From: Actinostola sp. cb2023
Lineage: Eukaryota > Cnidaria > Anthozoa > Actiniaria > Actinostolidae
DNA length: 64,000 bases
Direction: 5' to 3'
Assembly (NCBI GenBank): GCA_033675265.1
Contig: JAUJYZ010001438.1
Coordinates: 40,095-104,094, forward strand
The first letter of the stretch is position 1. Each line of letters starts with the position of its first letter. A program made the position numbers and the translations under genes. Below, piece by piece: positions 49,512 through 61,954 of this stretch. Below the pieces are notes generated by a model that made no database searches, had not been told where the DNA came from, and was given only the letters and a program-made list of their open reading frames with translations.

Positions 49512-50233
49512 CCTATATTACAGTGTGGACACTCGAACCATGAACACTTCAAGTTTTTTTTTCCAACTTTTTTTTCCGAACTTTCTATTGCCTCACAGCC
49601 TCTCAAATGGAGTATTGAGTTTAAATACACTTAGTAATCAAAATAAATCATTTTTATGATCAATTTGCTAAATTGATAATATATATATGTGTATTAGAAA
49701 AAACCTAAGTGTTCACGATTCGAGTGTCCATACTGTAACGTGTCAATTATTTGCCTAGCTTACACAAGTGTAAACTAAATGAGGACACCTATCTACCTAT
49801 ATAATCTACATCCATACCCAAACCCAAAGCCCCACCTAATTTCCCCAACCCCTCCCCCCTTATTTATATCCTATCTGGCCTAAAATATTAAAATTTAAAA
49901 TATACCCTAACTAAAAAATATTGTAAAATTGTATCATGCATCCATCATCTATAATTAACAAGTAACAGGACTACATGCCTGTCCAATTTGGAAATTAGCT
50001 ATACTTATTACACTTTTTGTCTAATAACGGGTGCAAAGGAGACTACATTTTACTATGTATTTATAAAATTATGTAGCGAGAAAGTCCGCTGGAAAACGAA
50101 GAAAATGGCCGATTCCAAGGCTCTATATTTCAAAATTTCCAGGGGGAGCATGCTCCCTCACTCCCCTAGAAGTTCGCGCCTTTGGCGCTCGTGGCTCTGT
50201 GCGTACATGGGAAAGTAGCACGCTACGCCCCTG
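49175..50233. mobile_element. 1.06-kb element with CAGGGGCGTAGCGT ends
   Basis: Left CAGGGGCGTAGCGTCC and right ACGCTACGCCCCTG are inverted repeats of about 14 bp. CTTAT flanks both sides (49170-49174, 50234-50238). It includes a (TAA)n tract at 49434-49510. No transposase frame. It splits the NNCKHF copy C from its leader region. Confidence 0.7.
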
Positions 50234-50339
50234 CTTATACGTAAAATGTAACAAAGGACAAATTGACAACAAGCAAAATTAGATTCCAGTATATGTGGAA
50301 CAGAACTTGGAAACCTTATTTTTAATCATATTTTTCCCG

Positions 50340-50370
50340 TTTCTCAACCCCCCCCCCCCCCCCCCCCCCC
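50340..50370. repeat. Poly-C homopolymer
   Basis: About 22 consecutive C followed by TCC. Assembly length here should be treated with caution. Confidence 0.85.
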
Positions 50371-50604
50371 TCCTGCTAATTATTGCACAGTCCCTTAGAT
50401 GGTTCTGATAACGTCGGCCTGTACATGAGACTTTGTCTAGCTACAGGACGCGTCTTGATTTGTTGGTTATAAGCCAACTGCATTAATATATTTAATATCC
50501 TTTTTAATAATGTCCGAGTATACGCTCATTGAGCGTCTTGTACTTGGAAACGAATTAATTCTGCCATTTATTGTGGTTCAGTTCTTATATCCCGCTGTAG
50601 CTAC

Positions 50605-51030
50605 TAGCTAGTTTAAAGTAGCTCGGAAGAGTACTCAGTGCTTTGTAGTTTCATCGCCAGTGAATATTGATTTAGTGTAGTGACCGTCTGTTGTGCCAGA
50701 AACCGCAGTCGAACAGAAGAATTGTCGTGCTGACTTTTAATTTTCTTTCCGTGTCTCTAATTATTAAAAATGGAAAACGCCCATCCACTAGTCGAACACA
50801 ACACAACAACGAACCATAAAGCGCGGCAAAAATAAACGTGGCCCAAAATGTACGTGGGATTTAGCATGAAAACACTAGTGAGTAAAGCAAAGTTTTTAGA
50901 AAGTTTCGACTGTCGGTTCTTTTTAAACTTGTTTTCGAGCCGAGAATAGTAGTAGTCACGCAGTGCACAACTGAACGACGACGTACCTTGATTTGACTGA
51001 AGTAGCTTTTTAGCTTGATGCCGATTAAGT
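50605..51030 (-). repeat. Diverged copy of the NNCKHF-gene leader region (copy C)
   Basis: Matches 43540-44180 in blocks: AAAGTAGCTCGGAAGAGTAC, GGCCCAAAATGTACGTGGGA, CGGTTCTTT and TTTGACTGAAG. It belongs with the broken gene at 48540-49050. Confidence 0.7.
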
Positions 51031-51523
51031 AAGATTGTTCAACTTTGGTGGAGCTGCTCTACTGACGCATTAAAATGAAAGTATCTGCTCCTATTATTTG
51101 TTTTATCGTGACGTCATCGTTGTTAGGCAGATTTGTCGGCCAATCCTGACGTCGGGGTGTTTTGATCCTGGGCATGGAGTTCACTCAGAGGTGACTTCTC
51201 TTGGCAGCTTTGAAGCGCTTGAAATAGTCTTAGCAAACTTGATTGATTTGATTGTTATTAAGCTTAAAATTTTGTAAATTATATTTAACAAACTCATTCC
51301 CAGGGACCTTACCCTTCGATGAGAGGCGGGAAAATCTCATCGAGAAGAATGACCATACCTTGACAACAAGCTGCAGGTATTCAACAGTGTAAGCTACAAT
51401 ATACATGTAACGCCAGATCGAAACTAGTTGTATAATGTCTTGTGTGGGACCTGTACTTATCTTGAATGAAACATATTTGGGACTGAACAGTAAAGGTAAA
51501 TTCAAGGTATAATATAAATTATA

Positions 51524-51660
51524 TAGAGTGCAAACACTAAAACAGTACAAACTATTTAGTGCTAAATAGCACCAATGGAACAATAGAAAACAAAAGACAT
51601 TGCACTATTTAGTGCTAATTAATGTTAGCACTGTTTCATGGTTTTAGTGTTTGCACTCTA
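51524..51660. mobile_element. MITE with TAGAGTGCAAACACTAAAAC ends
   Basis: Left TAGAGTGCAAACACTAAAAC pairs with right GTTTTAGTGTTTGCACTCTA. Inner ATTTAGTGCTAA blocks also pair. 137 bp, non-coding. Confidence 0.85.
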
Positions 51661-52605
51661 GCATCTTCTATCGCTTGAAATTAGAACTGAACAAACTTTG
51701 GTACTTTGAGCTTGGGCTCCCTGTGGTACCAAATAGATTATGTGCAGATGAAGAAATTGCTTATCAGTTTGACACACAATAAACCTGTGGTCCGTGGCCC
51801 TCGAGTCAAAACCTGATGATCAAAGAAGAATCGACTGTTCTTTTATTAGATTTTATTCTGTGTTTATTTTAATGTAATTCGCCAAATATCTACAGGATAA
51901 ATACATATGCAAATTTATTAGCTAATTGTAAAGCGCACAGGTGTTTATTATATTCATAATTCTCTATATACATGTCTATTCAAACAGTATATCAGTTGAA
52001 TATTTAGTGTAATTATGGAAGTTTCCCCAAAACCATCATGCATGGGAGCCTCAAGAAAATACCACTCTTCAATGTGTAAGTAATACTACTTATTTTCTAT
52101 GATATTGATGTCCATTAATCATTGGTGAAATTAGTATGAAACTATGATCAAAAGGAATTATGGGAAATTGTCTTTTTTGATGGCTTCCCGCGCACAGCCA
52201 GGGAGCCCAACATATAATACACGTTCGCGCGCGCGCTCTACCACAGGGAACCCATCAAAAAAAGACGCGCGCGCATACAAATATATGTCTTATTTATGAT
52301 AAGTAGCTTCAGAAGAAATGGTTGGACTGCCTGTAGTTATCATCGTTATATCAAAAATCATTACTTGCAGCGGTCAGACAGGTCAGTCCAGCCAAAGGGT
52401 TGCCTGCCAGTACATAACAGCGAGGTATTTTTAGGGAGAGATCTACACGTGTTCCGTTTCTTCTTCACTGTAGAAGCAGCACATCACTAGAAAATCGCGC
52501 GCTCTTTAAAGCTTGAAGAGCTAGGGTGTGTTTTTCTCAAGTACTAGTGTATGATTATCCTTCTGCTCATCTACAAATGTTGACTGTAAACTACTTTGTC
52601 TCTCT
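51661..52605. other. 3' flank of the FSTL-like gene
   Basis: No gene recognised. GCGCGC-rich patches occur near 52220-52275 with GGGAGCCCAAC and CAGGGAACCCA blocks. Nothing else to report. Confidence 0.4.
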
Positions 52606-54362
52606 CTAGGCTTCATCACCACCCACCCAAACAAGAGCAACCACACCGTTGATATTCTCAATCTTTCCTCTCACTGACCGCTGCTGACCATCAAGGACAA
52701 CGACCGTATCTTCAGAAACTGCAGGTGTTGCTAGGTAACGAACATGTCCCTCGCAGCCAATCACAATATCGCGTCTTGTGTGCAACCAATCTGTTTGCTT
52801 ATATGGAGTGCCGACGTCAGTCAGTACATCAATGGTTACCATTCCCGCGGAGCTCGCGTGGAGTACCACAATGCTATGCGAGATTTTTGACGTCACGTAT
52901 ACGTCATACCCATCATCACTTGCGATGAAAGCAACGTCACTCAAGAGCATGTTCGTTTTGATTGGTTCTCCTATTTCTATTGTCCCATCATGATCAAAAT
53001 ATAAAGCTGATATGGTGTATTCATTTAATGTTACCACAAGTCTCCCGTCGGGGGAGATGTGTGGAAGACCTATGTTAACCGTCGTCATGGCAACTACTTC
53101 TTCCGTCTTTAGATCAACTACAATCTCAGCGCGTTGGCCGCCATCTTGAGCGGTGAAACAATGCGCTATTGCGTGACCTGTAGACAAAGATAACGCAAAC
53201 CCGTAAGTACCGTGACAGTTTTGACTGCTCAGATTAACGAAGCGAGTGAATTTCTTTTCCTTCAAGCTGACTTCGTGAAAGCCTGGCTCGTCCAAATGCG
53301 TGACGTATCCAAAGCGTTCTTGGTTACGCAAGTGACAGCTATCTGTCACGTGAAGTCCATATATGGGGTGGATTGGCTTAGAGTCTTGGGAAGGCACTTG
53401 GGTCACGTGATGGGGTGCCTCTTTGGTTGCCATGGATACTACATAGATTGTCCCGTTGTCACCCTCTTCTTCCGTCAGAATCGCTAAAGCACTGGTCCAT
53501 CCTGTGAACCATACTTCATCTAATGACTCGACGTACTGAGGATTGTACGGGTATCCTTCTGCTTTTACTTCCTCTATCACTGACAGGGTCGCAATGTCTA
53601 CTACAATGAGCCTGCGACCTAACGAGTCAGCGGCGAATATCTTTTTATTCCCAGCATTCACAGCGCCACCCCATGTGCAAGGTTTCTGTGGGCTTCCTGT
53701 GCATATGGGAGAAGTGGATCCACTTATGACGTCACTGGCCCTGATATGCTTCACCAATGACATCGTTTCTGGGTTGGTCACGTGGATACAGTTATTTCCA
53801 AAAGCAAAGAACAAATTAGTGTGTCGTTGTTGTACAACTGTGAAAAAATAGGTTCTATTATTAGTTATAGTGAATATAATTCAGCATTCAAACACAGTAG
53901 TTTTGTAGACAAAATAGTGTCGTGACATCAAGACAATGCGCAGCCTTCGCAACTTTGTTTCTAGACTCTCCTAGCTCCTCAGGAAAGACCTGACAGGAAT
54001 GATAAGTCTTGCTTGCGTGACACCGAATGCAATGCCATTCCTGCAGTGTTGGCCCAGCTAGTCAGGATTTGAAGAAAATACATCTTATTTTCTATGATGA
54101 TCAAAATTCCTTTTAAAATCGAATGTGCGCGCCTTTTTCTCAAAGTGAGCCTGTTAAAATGTTCAGCTTATTTTAAGCTGTTGGGATACCTGTGTGCTTG
54201 CCAGCGTCTTCTGATCCTTGATGAGCCTCTGTGACACCACTGGGCAGCGGTTGCATTGGTTTCTCTGTGAAAACTTCAACATTCACTGACGGCTCTTCTG
54301 ATTTATTTGTTTCCTGCTCCTCACTTGCAGTAGGCCTCTCTTTCTCAGAGGTGGATTTTTTT
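52606..54362 (-). CDS. Follistatin-related protein 4/5-like, C-terminal beta-propeller (3' end of gene)
   Basis: Last exon 52606-53837 (acceptor TTTTTTCACAG, stop TAG) encodes 409 aa from VQQRHTNLFFAFGNNCIHV to VVALVWVGGDEA. The repeated propeller strands, WGGAVNAGNKKIFAADSLGR, PHISPDGRLVV and the terminal GQQRSVRG...VVWVG-type ending match the C-terminal domain of FSTL4/FSTL5. In those proteins it follows secreted Kazal, EF-hand and Ig domains. A preceding exon at about 54190-54362 ends AAG CAC ACA G and joins in phase. It codes for a Ser/Glu/Pro-rich linker (EKERPTASEEQETNKSEEPS). The 5' boundary of that exon is uncertain, as an in-frame TGA lies just upstream and the acceptor is weak. No Kazal, EF-hand or Ig exon is visible up to 64 kb, so the gene is either longer than the window or was cut off by the duplicated block starting at 54.41 kb. 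Confidence 0.78.
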
Positions 54363-54717
54363 CTTGTTCAGAACCACCAAAATATAATATATTGGGATCC
54401 CTGTGGAATAGCAATGCCATATGCGTTTTTACACAAATGTTTTAAAAAGTTTCATTCTACACACTTGTTGGGGGCGAGTAAGGTGTCAGATGAGCATATT
54501 TGGTTTCATAGTGGAATATTGTACCTGTTGCGAAGCTGTCGCAAGTTGTGTCCCTTGTTGATTGACAGCTAAGCAAGCCAACTCCCCTTTATGGGCATTG
54601 ATGGTGAATGGTGCTGATGAACTATCTGGTTATCTGTTGCTATTAGATACTAAAGAAACAAATGACAAAAATTAATGATCAACAGTCCTGTGAAGCACAA
54701 CAATCTTAACAATAAAA

Positions 54718-54917
54718 TATACAGTTGAACCTCTGGTTGTGACCATTAATGAAAGTGATCACCTTTCCTAAGCAACCTAAAATACCAAAAGTTCAGGTCC
54801 AAGTCAAATCACTACTGACAGTTGTAACCTCTTGTAAGTGACTGCCTCTTATAATTATAAGCGACCACAATAAATTAGCTTGACATTTTGGGTGGTCGCT
54901 TACGGGAGGTTTGACAA
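54718..54917. mobile_element. MITE family 2, copy 3
   Basis: Counterpart of 37650-37818 in the duplicated block, with small insertions. Confidence 0.7.
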
Positions 54918-55044
54918 CAAGAACATTTATGAGCACTTTATAGTGTGTACAGTTATTCTGAGTAACTTTTACCTGTAATCAGTTCTATGTTTGTATTTTT
55001 TTTTGTCATTTTATGGTAATAAAGTTGTTGTTGTTATGAAAAAC

Positions 55045-55515
55045 CAAGAAATTAAATGAAGTGCAAAAGGTCTCAGTTGATAGACGTGATCATGTAGATA
55101 GATGAGAATGAAGGATAGTTACCGTATTACTGCAGGGAATAGTTCAGACGTGATCATGTAGATGAGTATGATGGATAGTTACCGTACTACTGTAGGGAAT
55201 AGTTCAGACGTGATCATGTAGATGAGTATGATGGATAGTTACCGTACTACTGTAGGGAATAGTTCAGACGTGATCATGTAGATAGATGAGAATGAAGGAT
55301 AGTTACCGTACTACTGCAGGGAATAGTTCAGACGTGATCATGTAGATGAGTATGATGGATAGTTACCGTACTACTGCAGGGAATAGTTCAGACGTGATCA
55401 TGTAGATGAGTATGATGGATAAAACTTTACCGTACTACTGCAGGGAATAGTTCAGACGTGATCATGTAGATGAGTATGATGGATAGTTACCGTACTACTG
55501 TAGGGAATAGCTAAA
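55045..55515. repeat. 60-bp tandem repeat, about 7 copies, only in copy B
   Basis: Unit includes AGTTCAGACGTGATCATGTA and GGATAGTTACCGTACTACTG. Not present in copy A. Confidence 0.9.
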
Positions 55516-55734
55516 CACATTAATTGTACACAAAACCCTATTTTTGATCAGATATAACTCCTTAAGAATAACAATTTTTCTCTATAGCAATGAACCATTC
55601 CACAAATTAATGTACCGGTATATTTTAAAAGACTGTACAGCTCTTTCAATTAGTGTCACATATTAAGCTATTATTTTGTACTCCAATATTTTAGTTTGTC
55701 TATCCACAGGACAGGCAATGATGCCCTTATGCAA

Positions 55735-58025
55735 TCAATACCTATGGTAAGCCTGGTTTGCTATATGTAAGTTAATTACAATTACTATCAGCTGAACACT
55801 TCCACACTTATGCATTCAATGCCTATATATAAGCCTGGATAGCTATATGTAAGTTAATTACACTTACTATCAGCTGAACACTTCCACACTTATGCAATCA
55901 ATACCTATGATAAGCCTGGATAGCTATATGTAAGTTAATTACACTTACTATCAGCTGAACACTTCCACACTTATGCAATCAATACCTATGATAAGCCTGG
56001 TTTGCTATATGTAAGTTAATTACACTTACTATTAGTTGAACACTTCCACACTTATGCATTCAATACCTATGATAAGCCTGGTTTGCTATATGTAAGTTAA
56101 TTACATGTACACTTACTATCAGCTGAACACTTCCACACTTATGCAATCAATACCTATGGAAAGCCTGGTTTGCTATATGTAAGTTAATTACACTTACTAT
56201 CAGCTGAACACTTCCACACTTATGCATTCAATACCTCTGATAAGCCTTGATAGCTATATGTAAGTTAATTACACTTACTATCAGCTGAACACTTCCACAC
56301 TTATGCATTCAATGCCTATGATAAGCCTGGATAGCTATATGTAAGTAGTTAATACACTTACTATCAGCTGAACACTTCCACACTTACATTGTATGCATTC
56401 AATGCCTGTGATAAGCCTGGTTTGCTATATGTAAGTAGTTAATACACTTACTATCAGCTGAACACTTCCACACTTACATTGTATGCATTCAATGTCTGTG
56501 ATAATCCTGGTTTGCTATATATGTAAGTAGTTAATACACTTACTATCAGCTGAACACTTCCACACTTACATTGTATGCATTCAATGCCTGTGATAAGCCT
56601 GGTTTGCTATATGTAAGTAGTTAATACACTTACTATCAGCTGAACACTTCCACACTTATGCATTCAATACCTATGATAAGCCTGGTTTGCTATATGTAAG
56701 TTAATTGCACTTACTATTAGTTGAACACTTCCACACTTATGCATTCAATACCTATGATAAGCCTGGTTTGCTATATGTAAGTTAATTACACTTACTATCA
56801 GCTGAACACTTCCACACTTATGCAATCAATACCTATGGTAAGCCTGGTTTGCTATATGTAAGTTAATTACATGTACACTTACTATCAGCTGAACACTTCC
56901 ACACTTATGCAATCAATACCTATGGAAAGCCTGGTTTGCTATATGTAAGTTAATTACACTTACTATCAGCTGAACACTTCCACACTTATGCATTCAATAC
57001 CTCTGATAAGCCTTGATAGCTATATGTAAGTTAATTACACTTACTATCAGCTGAACACTTCCACACTTACATTGTATGCATTCAATGCCTGTGATAAGCC
57101 TGGTTTGCTATATGTAAGTAGTTAATACACGTACTATCAGCTGAACACTTCCACACTTACATTGTATGCATTCAATGTCTGTGATAATCCTGGTTTGCTA
57201 TATGTAAGTAGTTAATACACTTACTATCAGCTGAACACTTCCACACTTATGCATTCAATACCTATGATAAGCCTGGTTTGCTATATGTAAGTTAATTGCA
57301 CTTACTATTAGTTGAACACTTCCACACTTATGCATTCAATACCTATGATAAGCCTGGTTTGCTATATGTAAGTTAATTACACTTACTATCAGCTGAACAC
57401 TTCCACACTTATGCAATCAATACCTATGGTAAGCCTGGTTTGCTATATGTAAGTTAATTACACTTACTATCAGCTGAACACTTCCACACTTAAGTATTCA
57501 ATACCTATGATAAGCCTGGTTTGCTATATGTAAGTTAATTACACTTACTATTAGTTGAACACTTCCACACTTATGCAATCAATACCTATGATAAGCCTGG
57601 TTTGCTATATGTAAGTTAATTACACTTACTATTTATTAGTTGAACACTTCCACACTTATGCATTCAATACCTCTGATAAGCCTTGATAGCTATATGTAAG
57701 TTAATTACACTTACTATCAGCTGAACACTTCCACACTTATGCAATCAATACCTATGATAAGCCTGGTTTGCTATATGTAAGTAGTTAATACACTTACTAT
57801 CAGCTGAACACTTCCACACTGACATTGGTATGCATTCAATGCCTGTGACAAGCCTGGTTTGCTATAAGTAGTTAATACACGTACTATCAGCTGAACACTT
57901 CCACACTTACATTGTATGCATTCAATGCCTGTGATAAGCCTGGTTTGCTATATGTAAGTAGTTAATACACTTACTATCAGCTGAACACTTCCACACTTAT
58001 GCATTCAATACCTATGATAAGCCTG
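55735..58025 (-). repeat. Donor-bearing 80-bp minisatellite, copy B (about 28 units)
   Basis: Same unit as 38020-39720, with each unit carrying the WIPI4 exon 5 end and 5' splice site on the - strand. It is longer than copy A and shows higher-order variants (for example units with ACTTACATTGTATGCATTC). It ends abruptly in the intron-3 array at about 58024. Confidence 0.9.
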
Positions 58026-58715
58026 ACTTTATAGGGAAAGGGTAGGGGTAACCCAGTAATACCAAAGAAAACTATTAATACTGGGTACCCTGTGGTTGAC
58101 AAATGTCTTTACAGGGGAAGGGTGGGGGTAACCCAGTAATACCAAAGAAAACTATTATTACTGGGTACCCTGTGGTTTACAATTGACTGTACAGGGGAAG
58201 GGTGGGGGTAACCCAGTAATACCAAAGAAAACTATTATCACTGGGTACCCTGTGGTTGACAAATGTCTGTACAGGGGAAGGGTGGGGGTAACCCAGTAAT
58301 ACCAAAGAAAACTATTAATACTGGGTACCCTGTGGTTGACAAATGTCTTTACAGGGGAAGGGTGGGGGTAACCCAGTAATACCAAAGAAAACTATTATTA
58401 CTGGGTACCCTGTGGTTTACAATTGACTGTACAGGGGAAGGGTGGGAGTAACCCAGTAATACCAAAGAAAACTATTATTACTGGGTACCCTGTGGTTGAC
58501 AAATGTCTGTACAGGGGAAGGGTGGGGGTAACCCAGTAATACCAAAGAAAACTATTATACTGGGTACCCTGTGGTTTACAATTGACTGTACAGGGGAAGG
58601 GTGGGGGTAACCCAGTAATACCAATTGAGAAAGAAAACTATTATTACTGGGTACCCTGTGGTTGACAATTGACTGTACAGGGGAAGGGTGGTGGTAACCC
58701 AACACCACTGTGAGC
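58025..58715. repeat. 80-bp minisatellite, WIPI4 intron 3, copy B
   Basis: About eight units matching 40545-41035 (CTGGGTACCCTGTGG, GGGGAAGGGTGGGGGTAACC). It is fused directly to the exon-5 array. Confidence 0.9.
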
Positions 58716-58802
58716 AGACATGCATCCAAGCATTATGTGTCTGCTTATGGGAGGTGCATGATACTAATACTGTAAGTGGGAGTGAGAATTGAAGTGGTGC
58801 TA

Positions 58803-60502
58803 GCTGGGTCATTCCACAGTATAAAGTCGTCTGTTGCGGAGACTACATTCAGAGACTTTTCCCATTATATATCTTTAAATCTAGAGTGCATAGGAGATTC
58901 ATTCCACTTTTGTATGGTGGATGTCTATTAGAGCTATGAACAAGAGTAGTATGATTCACCCCTAATCACATGATTGGAATGTCACACTAAGTTATATGGC
59001 TGTTGCGGAGACTACACAGAAAAATCTTGATTTTCAATACATCACACTAATGTGAAAAGTTATCTGAATCTATGATAAATCTGAAATGTCTGTCTGCTTT
59101 ACATTAAAGGGCTTTCTATCTAGCTTATATAAATACCAAAACATTTAACATCTATTCCTCATATTCCCATCATAACCCATAATTAAAATGGTGGTGCTGT
59201 TGCGGAGACTATGTTGCGGAGACTACATCAGGTACATGTACTTTGATTCAAATGCAGCAATTAACAACAAGGACTAAGCAGTTAAGAACAAATTTTGAAG
59301 TTTGAGCACAATGTGACAATATCACAAGCAAAATTCAATTACTATAATGAGTAAAAGACGCAATGCAATTAAGTACATGTACAGATTCTGTCAATTTGCT
59401 CGATCCAGTCGATTATACCACACTACACATCAAGTAATCTGAATCTGGGATAATTTACAGTGTCTGTCTGTCTTAAACTTTATGGCATGCTATCTGGTTT
59501 AATGTGATGCCTAACCATTTAACTTGTATGCATGTATTCCCATCACAATTAACAATTTTAAATGATGGTGCTGTTGCGGAGACTACGTTGCGGAGACTAC
59601 ATCATGTAATAGAAATCAAAACATTTCAGTACTGCTAGAGAAAGTGAAATTCACTGAGAAATTTAGGTCTTACATTCCTTACAAAGTTGTCAAGCCAAAT
59701 AAAATTACCCACAATACTCTAAAAACATGAACTGCATATGCTCAGAAGTTTACTAGTGCCCAGTCTCCTAATATTGGTTGAGAATGGTAAACATGTAGTG
59801 CAAAGTGGTTGTACTAAGCCACAAAACAGTGGATTCTGCTGTATTTTGTTCTCACATACAGAGAAGACATGAATCTAGAAATTTGCTATTATACTTTTAT
59901 CAGTTTGGCTCAAATTATACCTGACATTTTAGATTTACCTCTCAAAAGTTGTAGTCTCCGTAACAAAATTGTAGTCTCCGCAACAGAAAAACAATTTGAT
60001 TTTTTGCCCTTATGAGAAAAAATTCAGGACATGTTGATGTAGTACAACTTATCTCTAAGTGTAAATTAGAACTTATCACACTTGGGTCAAAGTTCTTTCA
60101 TTTGGTCACTCATAAACAAAACTTTAAGATGTAAAAATGTTGCGGAGACTACAATTCACTATTGGAAGCCAAATACAGCATAGCTGTAACAGCACAGTCA
60201 ACTTCAACCATGTGTTTTAGAAAGTAGACCAGTATGAGAAGATATCCAGTGGTTTTGCTAAAAGTTTCAGCTTTTAATTGTTTATCAATCAAAAAAGATA
60301 TTTGTAGTCTCCGCAACACTGATTTCATGATTTTTTATAATTCATTATAATTTATGCAGCAATGCCAACTTGTCAAAGCAAAACATCACTTGTAAAGTAA
60401 AGTTAAGCCTCTTAACTATACATTTTAAAACATAATTTGGGTCAATTAAAGACATTTCTAAAACTGATCTTCAGGTATCACAATACTGTGGAATGACCCA
60501 GC
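58803..60502. mobile_element. 1.7-kb TIR element with ten GTTGCGGAGACTAC motifs
   Basis: Inserted only in copy B; copy A shows the empty site GTGCTAGCTACATTGG near 41147. Ends GCTGGGTCATTCCACAGTAT (58803-58822) and its exact complement (60483-60502). Inside are ten copies of GTTGCGGAGACTAC: + at 58833, 59002, 59199 (last base changed), 59213, 59573, 59587, 60139; - at 59951 (one change), 59971, 60304. No open frame of note, so non-autonomous. Repeated internal motifs in both orientations look like transposase-binding subterminal repeats, though they are spread through the whole element. Superfamily is not determined. Confidence 0.88.
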
Positions 60503-60514
60503 CACATTGGTGTG

Positions 60515-60625
60515 AGAAGGGGGAGAGGAGGGGGAGAGGAGGGGGAGAGGAGGGGGGAGAGGAGGGGGGGAGAGGAGGAGGAGAGGAGAGAGGGGAGGAG
60601 AGGGGAGAGGAGGGTGAGGGAGGAC
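60515..60625. repeat. GGGGGAGAGGAGG purine tract, copy B
   Basis: Counterpart of 41165-41325. Confidence 0.85.
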
Positions 60626-60900
60626 AATACCACTAAAATACCTTTGTTGTTGTTATATCTAGCTCCTAATCCAGTACCAACTATTGCCAGTAGGTTTGAC
60701 CTGTACAGCATGTGGACTTGACATACTTGATACAACTCACTGACTTCTACAAACATAAATAAATAGCAAAGATGTATACAACATTACACCTAAGCTGAAA
60801 GGGGCTATTGAGTGTTGACAATTTGCAGGTTACTTGGTTACTTTGACCCGTGCTGTCTGATAATCAGGCTATGAATAAACTTGAACTTGTGTTGTGTATA

Positions 60901-61110
60901 TAGAGTCGTTTTCGAATGAGTGGGAAGTAGCTACGGTACGGTTCGTGCCATACCGTGATGGTATTGCATCATGGTTGTGCAGTATCCAAGCATTTTGATT
61001 GGTTGAGTGATGATTTTGCACACTATGATTGGTTGACTACAATGTGTTCGATTCCTACTATGACCATAAATCCGTGCCGTAGGTTTCCCACTCATACAAG
61101 AACGACTCTA
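60901..61110. mobile_element. MITE in WIPI4 pseudogene intron 2
   Basis: Counterpart of 41603-41812, ends TAGAGTCGTTTTCGAATGAG and CAAGAACGACTCTA. Confidence 0.8.
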
Positions 61111-61954
61111 TGTAGCTATTGCAAACAGTTTAGACAGTAGAACTATCATACCAACCTAGCCGTACTTTCTCAGATAGGGGCTCTGTATTATACACTCTGA
61201 ATCCACCATCAACAGTACATACAAAACATCCTGGCATAAGTGGGAGGAAATGGCTTCATTAAGTATTTATTACAGAGTACACAACCTTTATAATTATTAT
61301 CACAACATAGAGCATTATAGATAACAGCTTATGATATTATAACATGATGAGGACTAGAAAACTAACTTGGACAGCAAACAATACAAAAACGAGTGACGAC
61401 ATATAATTATAAAGCTTTTCTCGTCGAACTCAAAGCATATCAAAAAATACCTTTTTTCAATTATATTTCACATAATAACCTCTAAAATGTTCTTAATTTC
61501 CAATACAAAGGTTAACTATACATACCATGATCTTGGTTAAACGCAATATGTGTTACTTCGGTCTGCATTTTAAGGTTTTTGTCATGTTTTATTTTTGTGT
61601 CAACCTGCTGTCACTCTCATCCGCCATCTTTGATTTTGGTTTGAGCTTAGTAACCTGGCATACATATCATGTGAAAAATGGCCTTTCGGGGGAAGGGAAG
61701 GGGTGTCTGTTTGTGAAAGAAAGGAAGTAGAACGAATGAGAGAAAGAAAGAGAGAAAGAACGAATAGATAAAGTGATATTCACGTGACAAAGATTGATTT
61801 ATAATCGGCGCTTAATAAGAATCAATGCTGGACTGATCTCTGATCATGAGAAATGAAATAAATATTTTTTATTCAGCTTGAGCTTTACCAGCTTACTACT
61901 ACAGAGGTAATATAGAATGAGTTATGCTATACAAGACGCATGCTGTTGTCAAGT

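Larger units (their letters stand above)
54525..61568 (-). pseudogene. WIPI4/WDR45 duplicate, broken (exons 1-3 and 6 only)
   Basis: Exon 1 copy 61526-61568, exon 2 61156-61230 and exon 3 60642-60746 keep their length and frame. Exon 6 copy 54525-54649 has a 2-base insertion near its 5' end and a CAA to TAA change, so it cannot be read through. Exon 4 is absent and only the last 24 nt of exon 5 survive, inside the minisatellite. Exons 7-10 are not in the duplicated block. A transcript would encode at most an N-terminal fragment of about 74 aa. Confidence 0.88.

Noticed and set aside
58158..58812. VLLGYPHPSPVQS repeat frames
   Set aside because: Read-through of the 80-bp intron-3 minisatellite in copy B; the same frames occur in copy A intronic DNA.
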